This document shows positions 22,922 through 34,845 of a DNA stretch of 64,000 nucleotides, piece by piece. The stretch's first letter is position 1. Each line of letters begins with the position of its first letter. Origin of the DNA: Ophiobolus disseminans (taxonomy: Eukaryota; Ascomycota; Dothideomycetes; Pleosporales; Phaeosphaeriaceae); NCBI GenBank assembly GCA_010093685.1, contig MU006232.1, positions 1,017,427-1,081,426 on the forward strand, read 5' to 3'. Below the pieces are notes generated by a model. The model was not told where the DNA came from, did no database searches, and saw nothing but the letters and a program-made list of their open reading frames with translations. The position numbers were made by a program, and so were the translations under genes.

Positions 22922-24346
22922 ATGGTATTGGAACTGCATGTCTGGGGTCCAGCATTTGGGCTCCCTTCCATTGAGCCTGAGTGTATCGCAACAGTAGCAT
23001 ACTGCCAGTGTGTGGTTCCAAGAGGCCAATGGACTCTGGTTGCCGACCATGACACGACAGTCGGAGCCACAGGTACGCTGAAGTTGCCTGCTGCTGTACA
23101 GCCGTCCCATTCTCACATATGACTAGGGAGTCTTCCTGTATTATTCGATAACGGAGTTGCGACAGCTTCTGGGTTCGAGGACATCGTCGCGTACCTGCGC
23201 AACCACCCCGAGGTCACCAAAGACCTGGATGCGGGCCTTACGAACCCGCAATTGCATGACCGGACTGCGTTAGTACCTCTCCATACCATCTCAACAATAG
23301 TCTGACCAATCCCTAGATTCATTGCTTTCCTTCAGTCCACCGCAACCCCTCTAGTCGACCTCTCGCTCTACGTATCCGCCGAAAACTACAACACTACTAC
23401 TTCTTCCGCTTACACGGCCATTCTGCCATGGTATGCCAACTACACCGTGCCACCCAGGCGCCGAGACCTGGCGAGGGCACGCACAGCCCACATGGGCTTG
23501 AGCAGCTTAGATGTAGACACCACAGCAGAAGAAGGGTTTGCACCAGGCCGCGGCACCGCTTCATCAGACTATGAGGCCGCGAAAAGGGCTGCCGGGCTAC
23601 CCACTGATAGCCAGCCCAATACTTTGCGCATGGGACGAGGAAAAGGCATCGGAGGCTTCTTGGGTGCACCAGTATACGCTGCGAGATTTAGGCTCGATGC
23701 ATTGTCCAACGAGCTTCTGGAGCCGTTGGCGGATCTGCTTGGAAGAAAGGACTTTCTTTTGGAAGCGGACCAGCTGTCCAGTCTGGACTGTCTCGCTTTC
23801 GGCTATCTGTCCTTGCTGTTGTATCCAGCAGTACCACAAGCATGGCTGAAGGAGACCCTCCAGACGAAATTCCCCCACATATTGTCTTACATTCGTCGGT
23901 TGCGCAAAGTGCTCTTTTCCAATGAGGATATCGATCCGGCAAGCGTATGGTCCATGACCATCGTTCCAGCAGACAAGACTGATGGCCTACCATGGCAACC
24001 AAGATCCCAAAGCTTCGCTTCTAGCGCCTTATCTGGCACCCGAGAGATTGTCGGAAATTTGCCATTTGTCTCCTCGTTCTCGCAGAGTAACGTTGTTCCC
24101 CGCCCAGCGCAGACAGTGGCTTCAAGAAGCACTCGGTCTTCTCTTCCGACACCACTAGTGACGAATACATTGCTGAGCGCAGCAACAGCGATCGCTGTAG
24201 TGTTCGCGTCTCTTGCCATCCATCATCGACGGTCACCGCGCGACGGCGCCCTCATCTTCTGGACTTTACGCCCTTGTGCTGGACTTGGCGAAGCTGGCAA
24301 CATTCTCAGTGTTCTGGCCAATGGCGGAGCATATTCGCAGTTTTGA
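22922..24346 (+). CDS. SAM37: Mitochondrial sorting and assembly machinery subunit Sam37 (metaxin family)
   Basis: Exons are 22922-23072, 23127-23268 and 23317-24346, with introns of 54 and 48 bases; the product has 440 residues. The start VLELHVWGPAFGLPSIEPEC is the classic N-terminus of Sam37/Tom37 and metaxins. The next exon gives SLPVLFDNGVATASGFEDIV, the thioredoxin-like glutathione-transferase fold of the family, then LVDLSLYVSAENYN. A hydrophobic segment near residues 380-402 could anchor it to the outer mitochondrial membrane. Sam37 works with Sam50 and Sam35 to insert beta-barrel proteins. The far C-terminus after the hydrophobic segment is poorly conserved and unfamiliar. Confidence 0.88.
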
Positions 24347-24950
24347 TTAGATGCGTCACCATCCTTCACCTAACATGCATTGTAGCGGCGTAGCGGACAC
24401 GTGATACCCTTTCGTAGACGTTCAATCATCAGATACTAGTTTCAAAACATGATTTCAAGAAGTGCTAGTTTTTTAATCCTGTGCCCTTGGTAGCGTGGTT
24501 GTCATGGAGCTTGCGGCCACATCCTGGTGGTACATCGTCACAGGCCGGCCCGGCGAGGCTTAGCTACCGTGCGTACATAGTCGCCCTGATCTACGTAATG
24601 TGGCTGGTGCACCTCTCGAATCTGGGTGTACTTCACCTCGGAGACCGAACAAGCAGCGGAGAGTCCAGCAAGGTAGCCTAGGGCAACCACAGGCAAAATC
24701 CCGATTGGGCAATGCACGAGCGTTTCGAGTCCCTTTAGAGGATTGATGTGCGGATGATGCGCGGTGGTTCGGTGGAGGCGGGACTAGCCCGAGCGATCGA
24801 CAGTAGCGTTCAGTGTGGCACTACCTACGTCATCTATTGATCCAAACAATAACCTCACCGGCCTCGCACTCCGCCTGAGCACAACTCTACCAAATTCCAC
24901 TTCACGAATTTACAAAGAACCACACCAGATTACCACATCAGACCGCCAAC
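24347..24950. other. Intergenic, 604 bases
   Basis: The 3' region of SAM37 and promoter of PIL1. A pyrimidine-rich leader with CA-rich runs precedes the PIL1 start, as is common for strongly expressed fungal genes. I see no other gene. Confidence 0.5.
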
Positions 24951-26370
24951 ATGCACCGAACATATAGCATGCGCTCGTCTCGCGCGCCCACGGCGTCGCA
25001 GATTCAGAACCCGCCCCCTCCGTCGTCCTCAACAAAGAGCGGGCGTTTCTTCGGCAAGGCCAACATCGGTACGTCATGCGACCGCTCTCTAACTTGCGTT
25101 TTTCATTTGCGATTTTTCCCTTTTTTCGCGGCTGTCTTCTGGGTGGTGACCGTCGTCATATGGAAGGCTGGCGGCGCAGTGAGGGGCACTCGAGGCGCAC
25201 ACCATTCCGGATCGCGAGCGATACTTGCAAAAAATCAGTGCACTTTCGAGCATGTGCTAACATGTTCGTGTCTATCCAGGCCACACCTTCCGCCACAAGT
25301 CCGCGGGCGCATTCGGACCTGACCTTGCGAAGAAGCTTTCACAGCTGGTCAAGATGGAGAAGAACGTGATGCGCAGCATGGAACTTGTTTCCAGGGAACG
25401 CATGGAAGTTGCTGTAAGCCTGTGATTAGCCGGGTGTAACTCCGTACCACGCTAATCTACCGACTAGCAACAACTCTCCATCTGGGGCGAGGCTTGCGAC
25501 GACGACGTGTCTGACGTCACCGACAAGCTTGGTGTGTTGATTTACGAGATTGGCGAGCTCGAGGACCAGTACGTCGACCGCTACGACCAGTACCGCGTGA
25601 CCATCAAGAGCATCCGCAACATTGAGGCGTCAGTCCAGCCCAGCCGCGACCGTAAGTTTTCTGTGGAATCTTTGACTGACACACAATTCTCACAAGTATG
25701 CAGGCAAGCAGAAGATCACCGACCAGATCGCACAGCTGAAGTACAAGGAGCCCAACTCGCCCAAGATCGTTGTGCTTGAGCAGGAGCTTGTCCGCGCCGA
25801 GGCCGAGTCCCTGGTCGCCGAGGCCCAGCTTTCAAACATCACCCGTGAGAAGCTCAAGGCCGCCTTCACCTACCAGTTCGATGCTATGCGCGAGCATTGC
25901 GAGAAGCTTGCCATCATCGCAGGCTACGGAAAGCACCTTCTCGAGCTGATCGACGACAACCCGGTCACTCCCGGAGAGACACGCCAGGCCTACGATGGCT
26001 ATGAGGCCAGCAAGGCGTGAGTCGAATTCTGCCACGGAAACAGGACAGTAAGCTAACCCTGCATAGCATCATCCAAGACTGCGAAGATTCCCTTACCAAC
26101 TGGGTCTCCCAGAACGCCTCCGTTTCCTCCAAGCTCTCCCAGCGCTCCCGCACTCTATCTCAGCGCCGCCGCAACGCCACTCGCCGTGGTGATGGTGTTG
26201 ACCTCTCCGGCCAGGACCAGCCTCTCGACAACAGGGAGTCTGGGCTCTGGATCCCTGCCTCGGAACATCAAGGCAACGGCTATGAGGGTGATGACATTGA
26301 TGACGATATCAACTCCACCATTGCCAGCGAGCAACGCGGTCGTGAGGAGGAGAGGCCTATTGCTGCTTAG
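24951..26370 (+). CDS. PIL1: Eisosome core protein Pil1/Lsp1
   Basis: Five exons (24951-25068, 25280-25413, 25468-25651, 25704-26016, 26067-26370) join to 350 residues; the first intron is long (211 bases), the others 50-54. The start MHRTYSMRSSRAPTASQIQN and the block GRFFGKANIGHTFRHKSAGA are hallmark Pil1 sequences. The body is an alpha-helical BAR domain (about residues 50-275), including LSIWGEACDDDVSDV and TNWVSQNASVSSKLS. The tail is acidic and ends EERPIAA. Pil1 dimers coat furrow-like plasma-membrane domains (MCC/eisosomes) and take part in stress and sphingolipid signalling through Pkh kinases. The large first intron near the start codon is common in highly expressed fungal genes. 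The gene is complete. Confidence 0.96.
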
Positions 26371-26840
26371 GCGTCTAATTGACGTACTCGCTAGCGTTGT
26401 GCTCCCCTGTTCAGACGATGTATACCCCCGATGGAGCACGCGATGACGGTAGTGCTGCGGAAATGGTTTTGATATATCAGTCTAATGTGCTCTGATACCT
26501 TGAAGGAATGCGTTTTGAATACACGACAATTTCTCCTTGATGATATGATGATGCGGTGGGAGGGCAGGCATCTGGCAAGAATAATAGCGTAATACAAATA
26601 ATTGGTCCTTCTTATAGCCGTTATGGAATGCTATTTTCCATGGTCTCTTATCGCCCTAGAACTTTGCTACAGTGCTCATGATCATCTCACCCGCTCATCG
26701 GTGGTGCATTGGCTTATCATTCAGGCGGCCCACGAAAAATCCTCGGTTGCACAGCCCATGTCACCTCCATCCTTCCATTTCTCCCTCCTCAATCTCTCTT
26801 CACACTGCGAGGCAACACGATACCCCAACCCGCTTTCAAG
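26371..26840. other. Intergenic, 470 bases
   Basis: The PIL1 3' UTR and the promoter of the downstream oxidoreductase, both rightward. I see no further feature. Confidence 0.5.
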
Positions 26841-28264
26841 ATGGCGATGACAGTTATGGATTGGCTCAATTTGATCGGGGAGTGGAGTGAGAAGCTCGCT
26901 CGTCGACCAAATGATGTGAAGAAGGATGGTGCGTTACGGTTTGGTATACTCGGTGCAGCACAGATCGCGTGAGTAGTGTGCAAGAAAGCAACGGAGGTCA
27001 AGCTGACGCCGATGATAGCCCACAAGCGTTGATCATACCAGCACGATCGCACGCTGAGGTCATCGTTGCGGCTGTTGCTGCGAGGGATAAAAGGCGCGCT
27101 CACGCGTTTGCGAAAAAGTACAACATTCCGATTGTGCACGATACGTATGACGGTAAGCCTCGGTGATGACTATTTGAGCTGAAAGTAATGCGGGGATGAA
27201 CTCGATACTAACATATCGCTTCAGAATTGATCAATGACCCGGCGCTAGATTGCATCTATGTCCCTCTTCCAGTTGCCATGCATTACGAGTGGGCTCTCAA
27301 AGCACTCCAGGCCGGGAAACATGTTCTGCTTGAAAAACCAAGCGTGTCGAACGCAGAAGAAGCGCGAGCTCTATTCGAACATCCGGTTCTTCAATCACCA
27401 AATGCCCCAGTCCTACTTGAAGCACGACACTATCAGTTTCATCCTGCCTGGCACACCTTCCTCTCACTTTTCGACCCTGCAGATGTTGAAGAAGCCAATG
27501 TTCGAACGGCAATTGCTGCAGGCTTGTTTCCAGCGGACGACATCCGTTTCAAATACGAGCTCGGAGGGGGAACTCTCATGGACTTAGGCACATACAATCT
27601 GAGTGCTCTCCGCGGTATCTTTGGTGCAGAGCCAACTTCGTTTGTATCTGCGTCACCACAGCCCAGTTCCAACGACGAAAGATGCGATATAGCCATGGAA
27701 GCGACATATGACTTCCCCAACGGCGGTGTGGGTAAGCTGTCATGCAATCTCGGAGCCAGAGTAAAGTACGAGAAGGGCAAGGGCAGTTGGTGGGCTTGGT
27801 TGTTCCAGGACTGGCCAGATGTCGTAGCGGACATGCCACCGTGGCTCACTGTCAAATTGCGCGAAATGCATGGTGTGGAGGAAGATATGGCGGTCACCAC
27901 GCAGAAGACTATCGTCATGAACAACTTCATGGGTCCGCATATGTGGCATCGCATTGATATTAATACCACTACGACTTATCGCTCCCCTAACAACACGATC
28001 ATCAAGACCGAGACATCTACCGAGAGTAAGAAAGCCTATGTCTGGCCCGGGAGTCAGGGTGGGGACACCAAGGGCGAGGACTGGTGGACCACGTATCGAT
28101 ACATGTTGGAAGGGTTTGTGGATCGTGTTAAGGGCAGGAAGGGAAGTGGCGCTTGGGTGGAGGGAGACGACTCGATCAAGCAGATGGCGGCTATTGACGA
28201 GACGTATAGGAAGGCTGGTATGGTAGTGAGACCGACGAATAAGGTGCTAAGCGGTGCAAATTGA
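26841..28264 (+). CDS. NAD(P)-dependent oxidoreductase, Gfo/Idh/MocA family
   Basis: Exons are 26841-26968, 27019-27152 and 27225-28264, with introns of 50 and 72 bases; the product has 433 residues. A Rossmann start, LRFGILGAAQIAPQALIIPA, lies near residues 31-50 and the family motif LLEKPSVSNAEEA near 122-135. The C-terminal half has the GGGTLMDLGTYNLSALRG block, the substrate and dimer domain of this family. The closest relatives in memory are dimeric dihydrodiol dehydrogenase and NADP-dependent D-xylose 1-dehydrogenase; the exact substrate cannot be read from the sequence. It is likely a soluble cytosolic enzyme. Neighbours give no pathway context. Confidence 0.9.
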
Positions 28265-28551
28265 GAAGTGGTATAGTCGTAGGTATCAAGACCTCAGGAT
28301 TCCAAATTCATGTGCCCAGCCGAGCTCTGATTCTTGCGAGTTTCCATGCAAGAAATCCCCTCCCAGTTATAAGAAAGGCAATGGTACCGAGAATGAAAAC
28401 GTTAAAATACCCTCCTGATAGAGGAAAAGTCTACTTGCGCAGAGCCGCAACCCACATATCGTCCGTGCGTCTCTTGGCATCCGAACATCCGCAACCCACC
28501 CAACTCTACACCCAACCCACCACCCACACAACCCCAATCCAAACCACCACA

Positions 28552-28937
28552 ATGCTCGCCCGCGCACTCCTCCTTCCCCTGCGCCGAACCCTCTCCGCGC
28601 GCCCGGCTCTCCGCACCCGCACTTTCCAATCCCACATTCACACACCCACCTGCGGCTGCACCACCCTACTGCGCCCCTCGATACGCAGCCCCGGCATGCT
28701 CGACCTCACATCCCGCTTCAACGGCCTAAAGCTGCAGGCGCTGCAGCAGGCGCGCGGCATGAAAGTGCGCAGCTCGGTTAAGAAGCTGTGTGATGGGTGT
28801 AAGAGCGTGAGGAGGAAGAAGGGACGATATGTGTATATTATTTGTAGTAAGAATCCGAAGCATAAGCAGAGGTATGTGGAGATTTTGAAGGGGGTGGTGG
28901 GGATGGGCAGAGCTAATGGGTGTATAGGCAGGGATGA
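28552..28937 (+). CDS. RTC6: Mitochondrial ribosomal protein bL36m
   Basis: Exons are 28552-28871 and a ten-base terminal exon 28928-28937; the product has 109 residues. Without the intron the frame would lose the conserved end; with it the protein closes in KHKQRQG, exactly as in bacterial L36. The first 70 residues are rich in Arg, Leu and Thr without acids, a typical mitochondrial import sequence. The mature part MKVRSSVKKLCDGCKSVRR has the zinc-binding set C-x2-C, a later Cys (IICSKNPKH) and His. It is part of the large mitochondrial ribosomal subunit. Yeast calls it RTC6. The start ATG is the first after a C/A-rich leader. Confidence 0.95.
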
Positions 28938-29246
28938 GTGGAGTGATGAGATGACTGGGGAGAATGGGGAAGGATGTGTATATGGAAGAGAATGGAAGGG
29001 ATGGGTGTATCATATGTGTGCATACCTAGCATATACGGCGTTTGGAAAATTGACATTTGCTCCAGGACGGGTTGAGATCTCAACTCTAGCACGGCACAGC
29101 ATTGTGCGGGAATCAAAGACATCACAACCACTGCACTAAACCCCCATATCTCATGATTCATCATCGTGACACTCGTTTTCACAGCACCGAGCCTATCCAA
29201 GCCACCAAGCGCAAGCCCATGGCCCCACCCCATACCCTGCCTTACC
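28938..29246. other. Convergent 3' region, bL36m / RTC5
   Basis: 309 bases between two stop codons; it should hold both 3' UTRs. An open frame reading through the bL36m intron into this region is an artefact. Confidence 0.5.
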
Positions 29247-31219
29247 CTACATACTCCCACCACTACGACTCCCCCCAATAATTCCCGCCATCTTAAGCAA
29301 CTCGCGATCCAACTCAACATCTCCCGTCCCCAAATTAATCCTCCTCCTTGCCTCCGCCTCCCTCTCCTGCCACGCCCACTCCCTCCTCTGTGCTTCCGCA
29401 ACCTCATCCCCGCCACATCCCCACACCTCCAACTCCTCAACTTCAAACCGATCCTGCCAGTCCTTCCCCTTGCGGCAGGGCAGCCTGCTCGGATGGAAAC
29501 TGCCCCCTCCCTCGGACAAGTGCGTGAATATCCCAAACTCGAGCGCGTCGTCGAGATGCAGGGATACAGTGCCTGGTCGCAGTACAGTCTGTGAGTAGGA
29601 GTGTGTGGAGGATTGGAACGGGATTGGTGTCCCGAGACCGAGGCCAGGAGGGTTCGTGGGCGATTTATTGAAGTAGACGTAATCTTTGCTGAACTGCGAT
29701 GCAGGGAAGACGTCGTGTGTGGGTGAGAGTTGGAACATTCGCGTCTGGGTGTCGCCGAAGCATGTTTTGCCTGTGTGTTTCCACTGCGAGGGTATGTATG
29801 CACCGTAGATGAGTGTTTGGTTGGAGGAGAAGGAAGAAGAAGAGGAGGTGTCGGGTATGCTGTTTGGGAAGCGCTTGGGCGGGAGCATGTCTTCGAGTGT
29901 GCGTTCGCGTGTGCTTGAGGGTTTGGTGGGGAGTAGACGGCCTTTGACGAGGAGGATTGTGGGGGCGCGCCAGTTGAAGACTTGTTTTTCGAAGGAGCCC
30001 ATGCTGAAGCCGTGTTTGTTGCCGCTGTAGAGGGGGCGTAGGACGCGGAACAGTTGGCTGCCTTCGATGAAGAATGAGATTTGGCTAAGTGTGGTGAGAT
30101 TGAGGATCTCGCCTGGGTCGCGCAGGAGCGGCTCGGGATTGGAGACTGGTTTTGGTGGGGGTATCATGGGTTTTGTCTCTTTTGTTGGAGACGTAGGTTC
30201 CGTTTCCGTTTTGCGTTTGGAGAGATCAAAGTCCTTCGCAAAGAGGAAGTGCTCGAAGAGTGGGTGGAGGCCATTGAAGATATACGGAAGGCATAACGAG
30301 ACAACGGTGTTGAACGTGCGATAGGTCACTCCCGGGTGGTTCTCAACACCGAATGAAGATAGTATGGCATTTGCGGCCTGCCGCAAATCTGCAACTCGAT
30401 CGCTTGACAGCTCCGGTGCGAGGCTCGAGATGCTCTGTTGAGGATCGATAGGTGCAATGAGAAGCAGCAACTCCACCAGCTTCAGGAGATTGTCCGTGGG
30501 TATGATAGAGTGGTGCACATTCGATTGCTCGCCTTGTTTGAAGACTTCCATGGCGTCCATTGACTCTAATGCTGCCAGGACCAGCTCATCGTCCTCTTGG
30601 TCATCTTCTTCGTCCCCTTCGTCTGGAGCGTCGATCGCGAACCCGAGGCTACTGCTGGTTGTTGCTGCTTCTTTCCGCTTATCGCTTGCCTCATCTTTCT
30701 TCTGGTCTTCGAGCTCTGACCGTATGCCCTTGTCGTATATCGCCAGACTCCGATACAGCTCTCTCAACCACAGCTCCCTACTCCTCTTCTTCAATACGAC
30801 CCCAAATCTTTCCGTCATGATCGTCACGACCTTGAGCATCGCTTCATGTGTGAGTATCGCAGGCGCCTGACTCGGCAGCGGAAATGCGCCCAGGTAGCTA
30901 GCCATTTGGAAGACGACCGAGCCCACGCCCAGCGCATCTGGGAGCTCGAGAAAGCGACATAGTGTTGCCTCGCTCCAGTATCTAACCCCAGATTCGGTAT
31001 CGGCGAGTGAGCGGAAGACGGAGTTGAAGCAGTATAGTTCGAGTGGAGAGAAGCTCTTTTGCGCAAAGCGTTGAGCGAGCAGTGAGCTGATCTGTTCTGC
31101 CTGGAGTCAGTGGGTTGAACACAGCTTTGGACAGTATCTTGATATACAATAAAGGGGAGAGAGAGCGAATACGTACCGCAAGTCAAGTGTGCATGCTCAG
31201 AAGACGATCCTTGACCCAT
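29247..31219 (-). CDS. RTC5: TLDc-domain protein Rtc5
   Basis: Exons are 31219-31177 and 31096-29247, split by an 80-base intron; the product has 630 residues. The start MGQGSSSEHAHLTCEQISSL begins with a glycine at position 2, a possible N-myristoylation site, as in other Rtc5 proteins. An ordered N-terminal part (LYCFNSVFRSLADTESGVRYW, LGVGSVVFQMASYLGAFPLP) leads to a TLDc domain at about residues 345-600. That domain contains the blocks QLFRVLRPLYSGNKHGFSMG, IYGAYIPSQWKHTGKTCFG and LSEGGGSFHPS. Rtc5 is known in yeast for telomere capping suppression and, like other TLDc proteins, for action on the vacuolar V-ATPase. Length fits the family. The gene is complete. Confidence 0.92.
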
Positions 31220-31745
31220 GTTTAATTGGCGGCTTGGGAGTAGGGCGTGGCACAATTCGGAAGCTGTCGCGTCGCGCGATAATGGTCGCGGGGAGACCAT
31301 GACGGCATGCCTCTTAACCCCGGGCTAAGCCCGAACATATGACCTTCACACAGTTGTCCCATCTCATCTTGTACTTCTTAACCTTTTCCAGATATTTAGA
31401 CGATTCTTCTTTCCTCTTCATCACAATAGGTCTTGTTGGTATCAAGGCAGGGAGCACTGCCACAGTCACGCCATTGCAATCTCGAAAGGGGGCTCAACAT
31501 CTGGGTGTCGTAAAAATGCTTCATTCAAGTTCCAACGTGACGGACTATACATTGTATGTATACACGAGTCGTACTCCCATGCCATCGAGATCTGTGACCG
31601 AAGGAAATCCATACGGGCGGCATATATCCCAAACCTCCATGCCCTCTCGCAATCAGCTGCGCTACCCTTGACCATCCTCGAGGCCATCGTCATCCGAGCC
31701 CAGTATCCATTGACTATGCCTTCCCACGACCACGCAAGCTAAGCA
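31220..31745. other. Intergenic, 526 bases
   Basis: The promoter of RTC5 and 3' UTR of the E2-like gene, both leftward. I see no other feature. Confidence 0.5.
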
Positions 31746-34700
31746 CTATACGGGCCCGCCTCTACCACCCCGTCCACCACGTCCACCTCGTCCTCGATCA
31801 TCGGGAGCGTTGCCGTTACCACCGCCGCGACCGCCTCCACGACCTCCGCGTCCTGGTGGATCAAAGGGCCAGAGATTGGGGCCACCAGGATATGCTTGGA
31901 CGACAGGTCCGCCACGACCTCCACGGCCGTGCGCGTGAGGGTTGTATGCCTCAAAACCAGTCATGTACGGTTCAGGTGGGGGTGCTGTGGCAGGTGCTCC
32001 TCCTCGGCCCCTTCCATAATTTCCATGGCCATACGTGTCGGAAGCATCATGGTGTGATGTCGTGCTTGGCCCCCCACGGCCTCGAGTAGACGATCGGGTC
32101 TCGTACCTACCGGTTCCGCCATGGCCACCCGGGGAAGCGGTCGATGCTTCCGTGGCGTCTTCCCCAAGAACTCTACCGGGCCCACTAAACCCTCCGAACC
32201 CACCAAATCCTCCAAAGCCGAAGAAGCCTCTGGATGGTCCGGGCGCTGGAGGCGATGTATATGGATTGGGAGGAACCATTGGTGGTAGTCCCAAGTTCGA
32301 AGGAGGTTGAGGTGGAGGTTGAGGCTGAGGCTGAGGTGGCAGGGTAGGAGAGTAGGAGGGAAGATACCTCCGAGAACGGACACTCTCATGCTTTACGGCT
32401 GTAGAGTGAAGCTTCTCAGACACAATTAAGTCGGCTCCGTACTTTTGAAGGGCCTTCTGCAATTGCGGCAGCATTGACTTGATATCATTATGCTGTGGTG
32501 CTGAAGAACGGGACCCACCAGGTGTCGGTGGTCCTCCTGGCGGTCCTCCCATCAGATTAGGATAGAAGTCCTCGCTGGAATGCTCGCTAAAGAATCCAGA
32601 ATGAGGGGCAGGTTCGATCTTGGAGCCAGCCCATTGTACCGCGGTATTGAGTATCTTGTTCGCATTGGTCTTGAAGTGTCTATCAATGACATCTTTCCAG
32701 AGTGGTGGTGTCTTCTCCAGCCACCCCAAGATTGCAGTGCGCACTGTATGCTGACGGATGAGTTGATTGTATGTTGCGGATGGGCCTGATGATGGGCTAC
32801 GAGCGTATGACATTTCGCGGCCTGGCTCATTGTACCAAGGTTCTACATTGTCAAGTCAGTATTCGTCCTGAAAGATATCGGAAGTGGGTACTCATACCTT
32901 CACACAGAACCATCGCCTGTATCGAGATGACAATCTGAAGCAATGTACTCTCATTCGGCACCCACGGCTCTCCTTGCCACGTGCCCAGTAGGCTGAGGCA
33001 CACTTTACCATCAGCGTAGAGGTTTGGGTTGAATCCTACCCTTCCTCCACCTGTGGTCTTGAAATCGACCAACGGAGGCTTATTGGGAAAGTTGCCGTCA
33101 CAAAAGAGGTCAAACTCAAACAATCCGTTCTCGTATGGTGTTCCTGCGGGACCAACAATGAGAAATTTCTGGACATCTGGTCGGGATTCTGCATATCGAA
33201 CGAATATGCCAGGTGGTAAGCCAGTTTTGAGTGTCGTAATCTCCGTGATCAAGCGCTTGAAGCGACCCGTAGGCGTCGAGGACAATGACTTCGCAGATGC
33301 CCCGAATTTATGGTTTGCTAGGATGATATTATCAGGCAAATCCGTCAGCAAAGGGATCTCTGGCTCGCTAGCTGCTGCCTTGGCGTCATCAACAGCGTCT
33401 GCATTCGCGGCAAGATACGCTTGGAGTTCAGATATCTGACGGCAGAGTAATAGGAGGTTTTGGCCATCGTGCATTCGAAACTCCGCTTCGTTATTCCTAG
33501 CCCCCTGGAGGACGAGCTGGCTTTGCGTGCTGAGGTTGGTGAGGCAATTGAAAAGTGACGAGGTGTTGTCCTTTGAGACCTGTGGATGGTTTTGCCAGCT
33601 GAGCTCCAACAGGTTGACCTTATCTTGGCGCGAAGGGCGCTCATCGTAGATTGCACGACTAGCGGTAGCGTAATGAGCACCCAGCGTTCTAAGAAAGTTG
33701 ATGAGTGCCTGATATATGCCCTTGCGCTTCGTGGCGTCCTCAAGGGAGTCGTTTCGTAGCAGTTCAGTGCAGTAATGGAGGATCTTGCTGTGAAGCAACA
33801 TCTCTGCGACAGCCTCGGGAGGGTCAAAATCGAAACCTGATTCGCGCTCAAACGATGGCAGAAGACCCTCCAATAACTCTAAATATAGCGCATTGGATCG
33901 GTCTTCTTCGGCTTGTGTACTCAACACCTTCGCCTTGCTGCCGATATTCGAGGCATTGGCGTCGAAGCGGTGACCGCTGAGGGTGTTACCCGGCCCCCAC
34001 GAGTCGAATTCATCGTAGTCTTCCATATCACTCCCGAATCCAAGCCCGCTTGGCATGGGGCCCATTGCTGGCATTGGGTGTCGAGACGGGCCTCCAAATC
34101 CGATTCCACCGCCGCGAGCTTGTTGTGCCGACTTGTTCCTAATGTCATTTTTGGGCTGTGATTTTGACTGTCTCCTAGCTACTTCCTTTGCCTTTACCGC
34201 AGAGAAATGCTCATCGATATCGCAGAGGAGAAGCCATAGTAGAAATAGTCTCCCACCGGCACAGCACCACGAGATATGCTTGCCTTTCACACCGACGACA
34301 GAAGAGTGTGTGTACGCTTGAGGCGTGCACGTGATGCAGGTGCTACTTAAACATACCGAACATTTCAGTAAGGATGTAAGTGCCGTATTCCCACTCTTCC
34401 ATCTCTGGAGCATCATGCTGACATCTAGTTCGGAATTAAAGAAAAGATTGCCGCACGCTGAGCACTGAGCTGACCGCACGTGCTGTACAAACTCGGCAAG
34501 CGACTTGAATGTCTTTCCGTTGGGCGTTTCCGCATGATAGTTGGCAAGTTTAGACTCGTTCTCCTTCAGCGCCCATGGTGAGAAGTCCGTCGTGTCTTCT
34601 CTCCGAACAGATCCAGGATGCGACGCAGCTGCCTTTCCTCCGTCATTCGATTCGCCGAACTGCACTTCTAGCGCGTACGCAAAGTCGGCCTCCGAATCAT

Positions 34701-34845
34701 ATGCAGAGTCCGGGCTCTTGCTGGAAAGAGGAAGCTGTCCGCCGTTGAGCTCCTCGGACAACCGCAAGGCTGCCTGATAGTCGGACTCCTCGTCATGATG
34801 TGGACTGGTTGAGCGAGACCGGCGAGCCTTGTTACTTCGTGACAT
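31746..34845 (-). CDS. Long E2 ubiquitin-conjugating enzyme-like protein with RGG tail
   Basis: Exons are 34845-32898 and 32842-31746; the 55-base intron is needed to give LCEEPWYNEPGRE, the usual end of large E2 domains, so the two long frames are one gene of 1014 residues. Residues about 1-100 are charged. A cysteine-rich part follows (about 125-225) with C-x2-C pairs, CSACGNLFF and KCSVC, then a hydrophobic CCAGGRLFLLWLLLCD. The E2 fold spans about 525-690; its active cysteine sits in DGKVCLSLLGTW, at residue 616. The last 250 residues are Gly/Pro/Arg-rich and end in RGG repeats. The E2 core resembles the BIRC6/UBE2O/UBE2Z group. Target and partners are unknown; RNA binding by the tail is inference. 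Confidence 0.88.

Noticed and set aside
28261..29139. Long frame covering bL36m and its flanks
   Set aside because: It reads through a 5' leader and a true intron; the real product is the 109-residue bL36m.
31746..32813. A separate Gly/Arg-rich protein downstream of the E2 gene
   Set aside because: A 55-base intron joins it in frame to the E2 core, restoring the usual EEPWYNEPGRE end, so it is the tail of the same protein.
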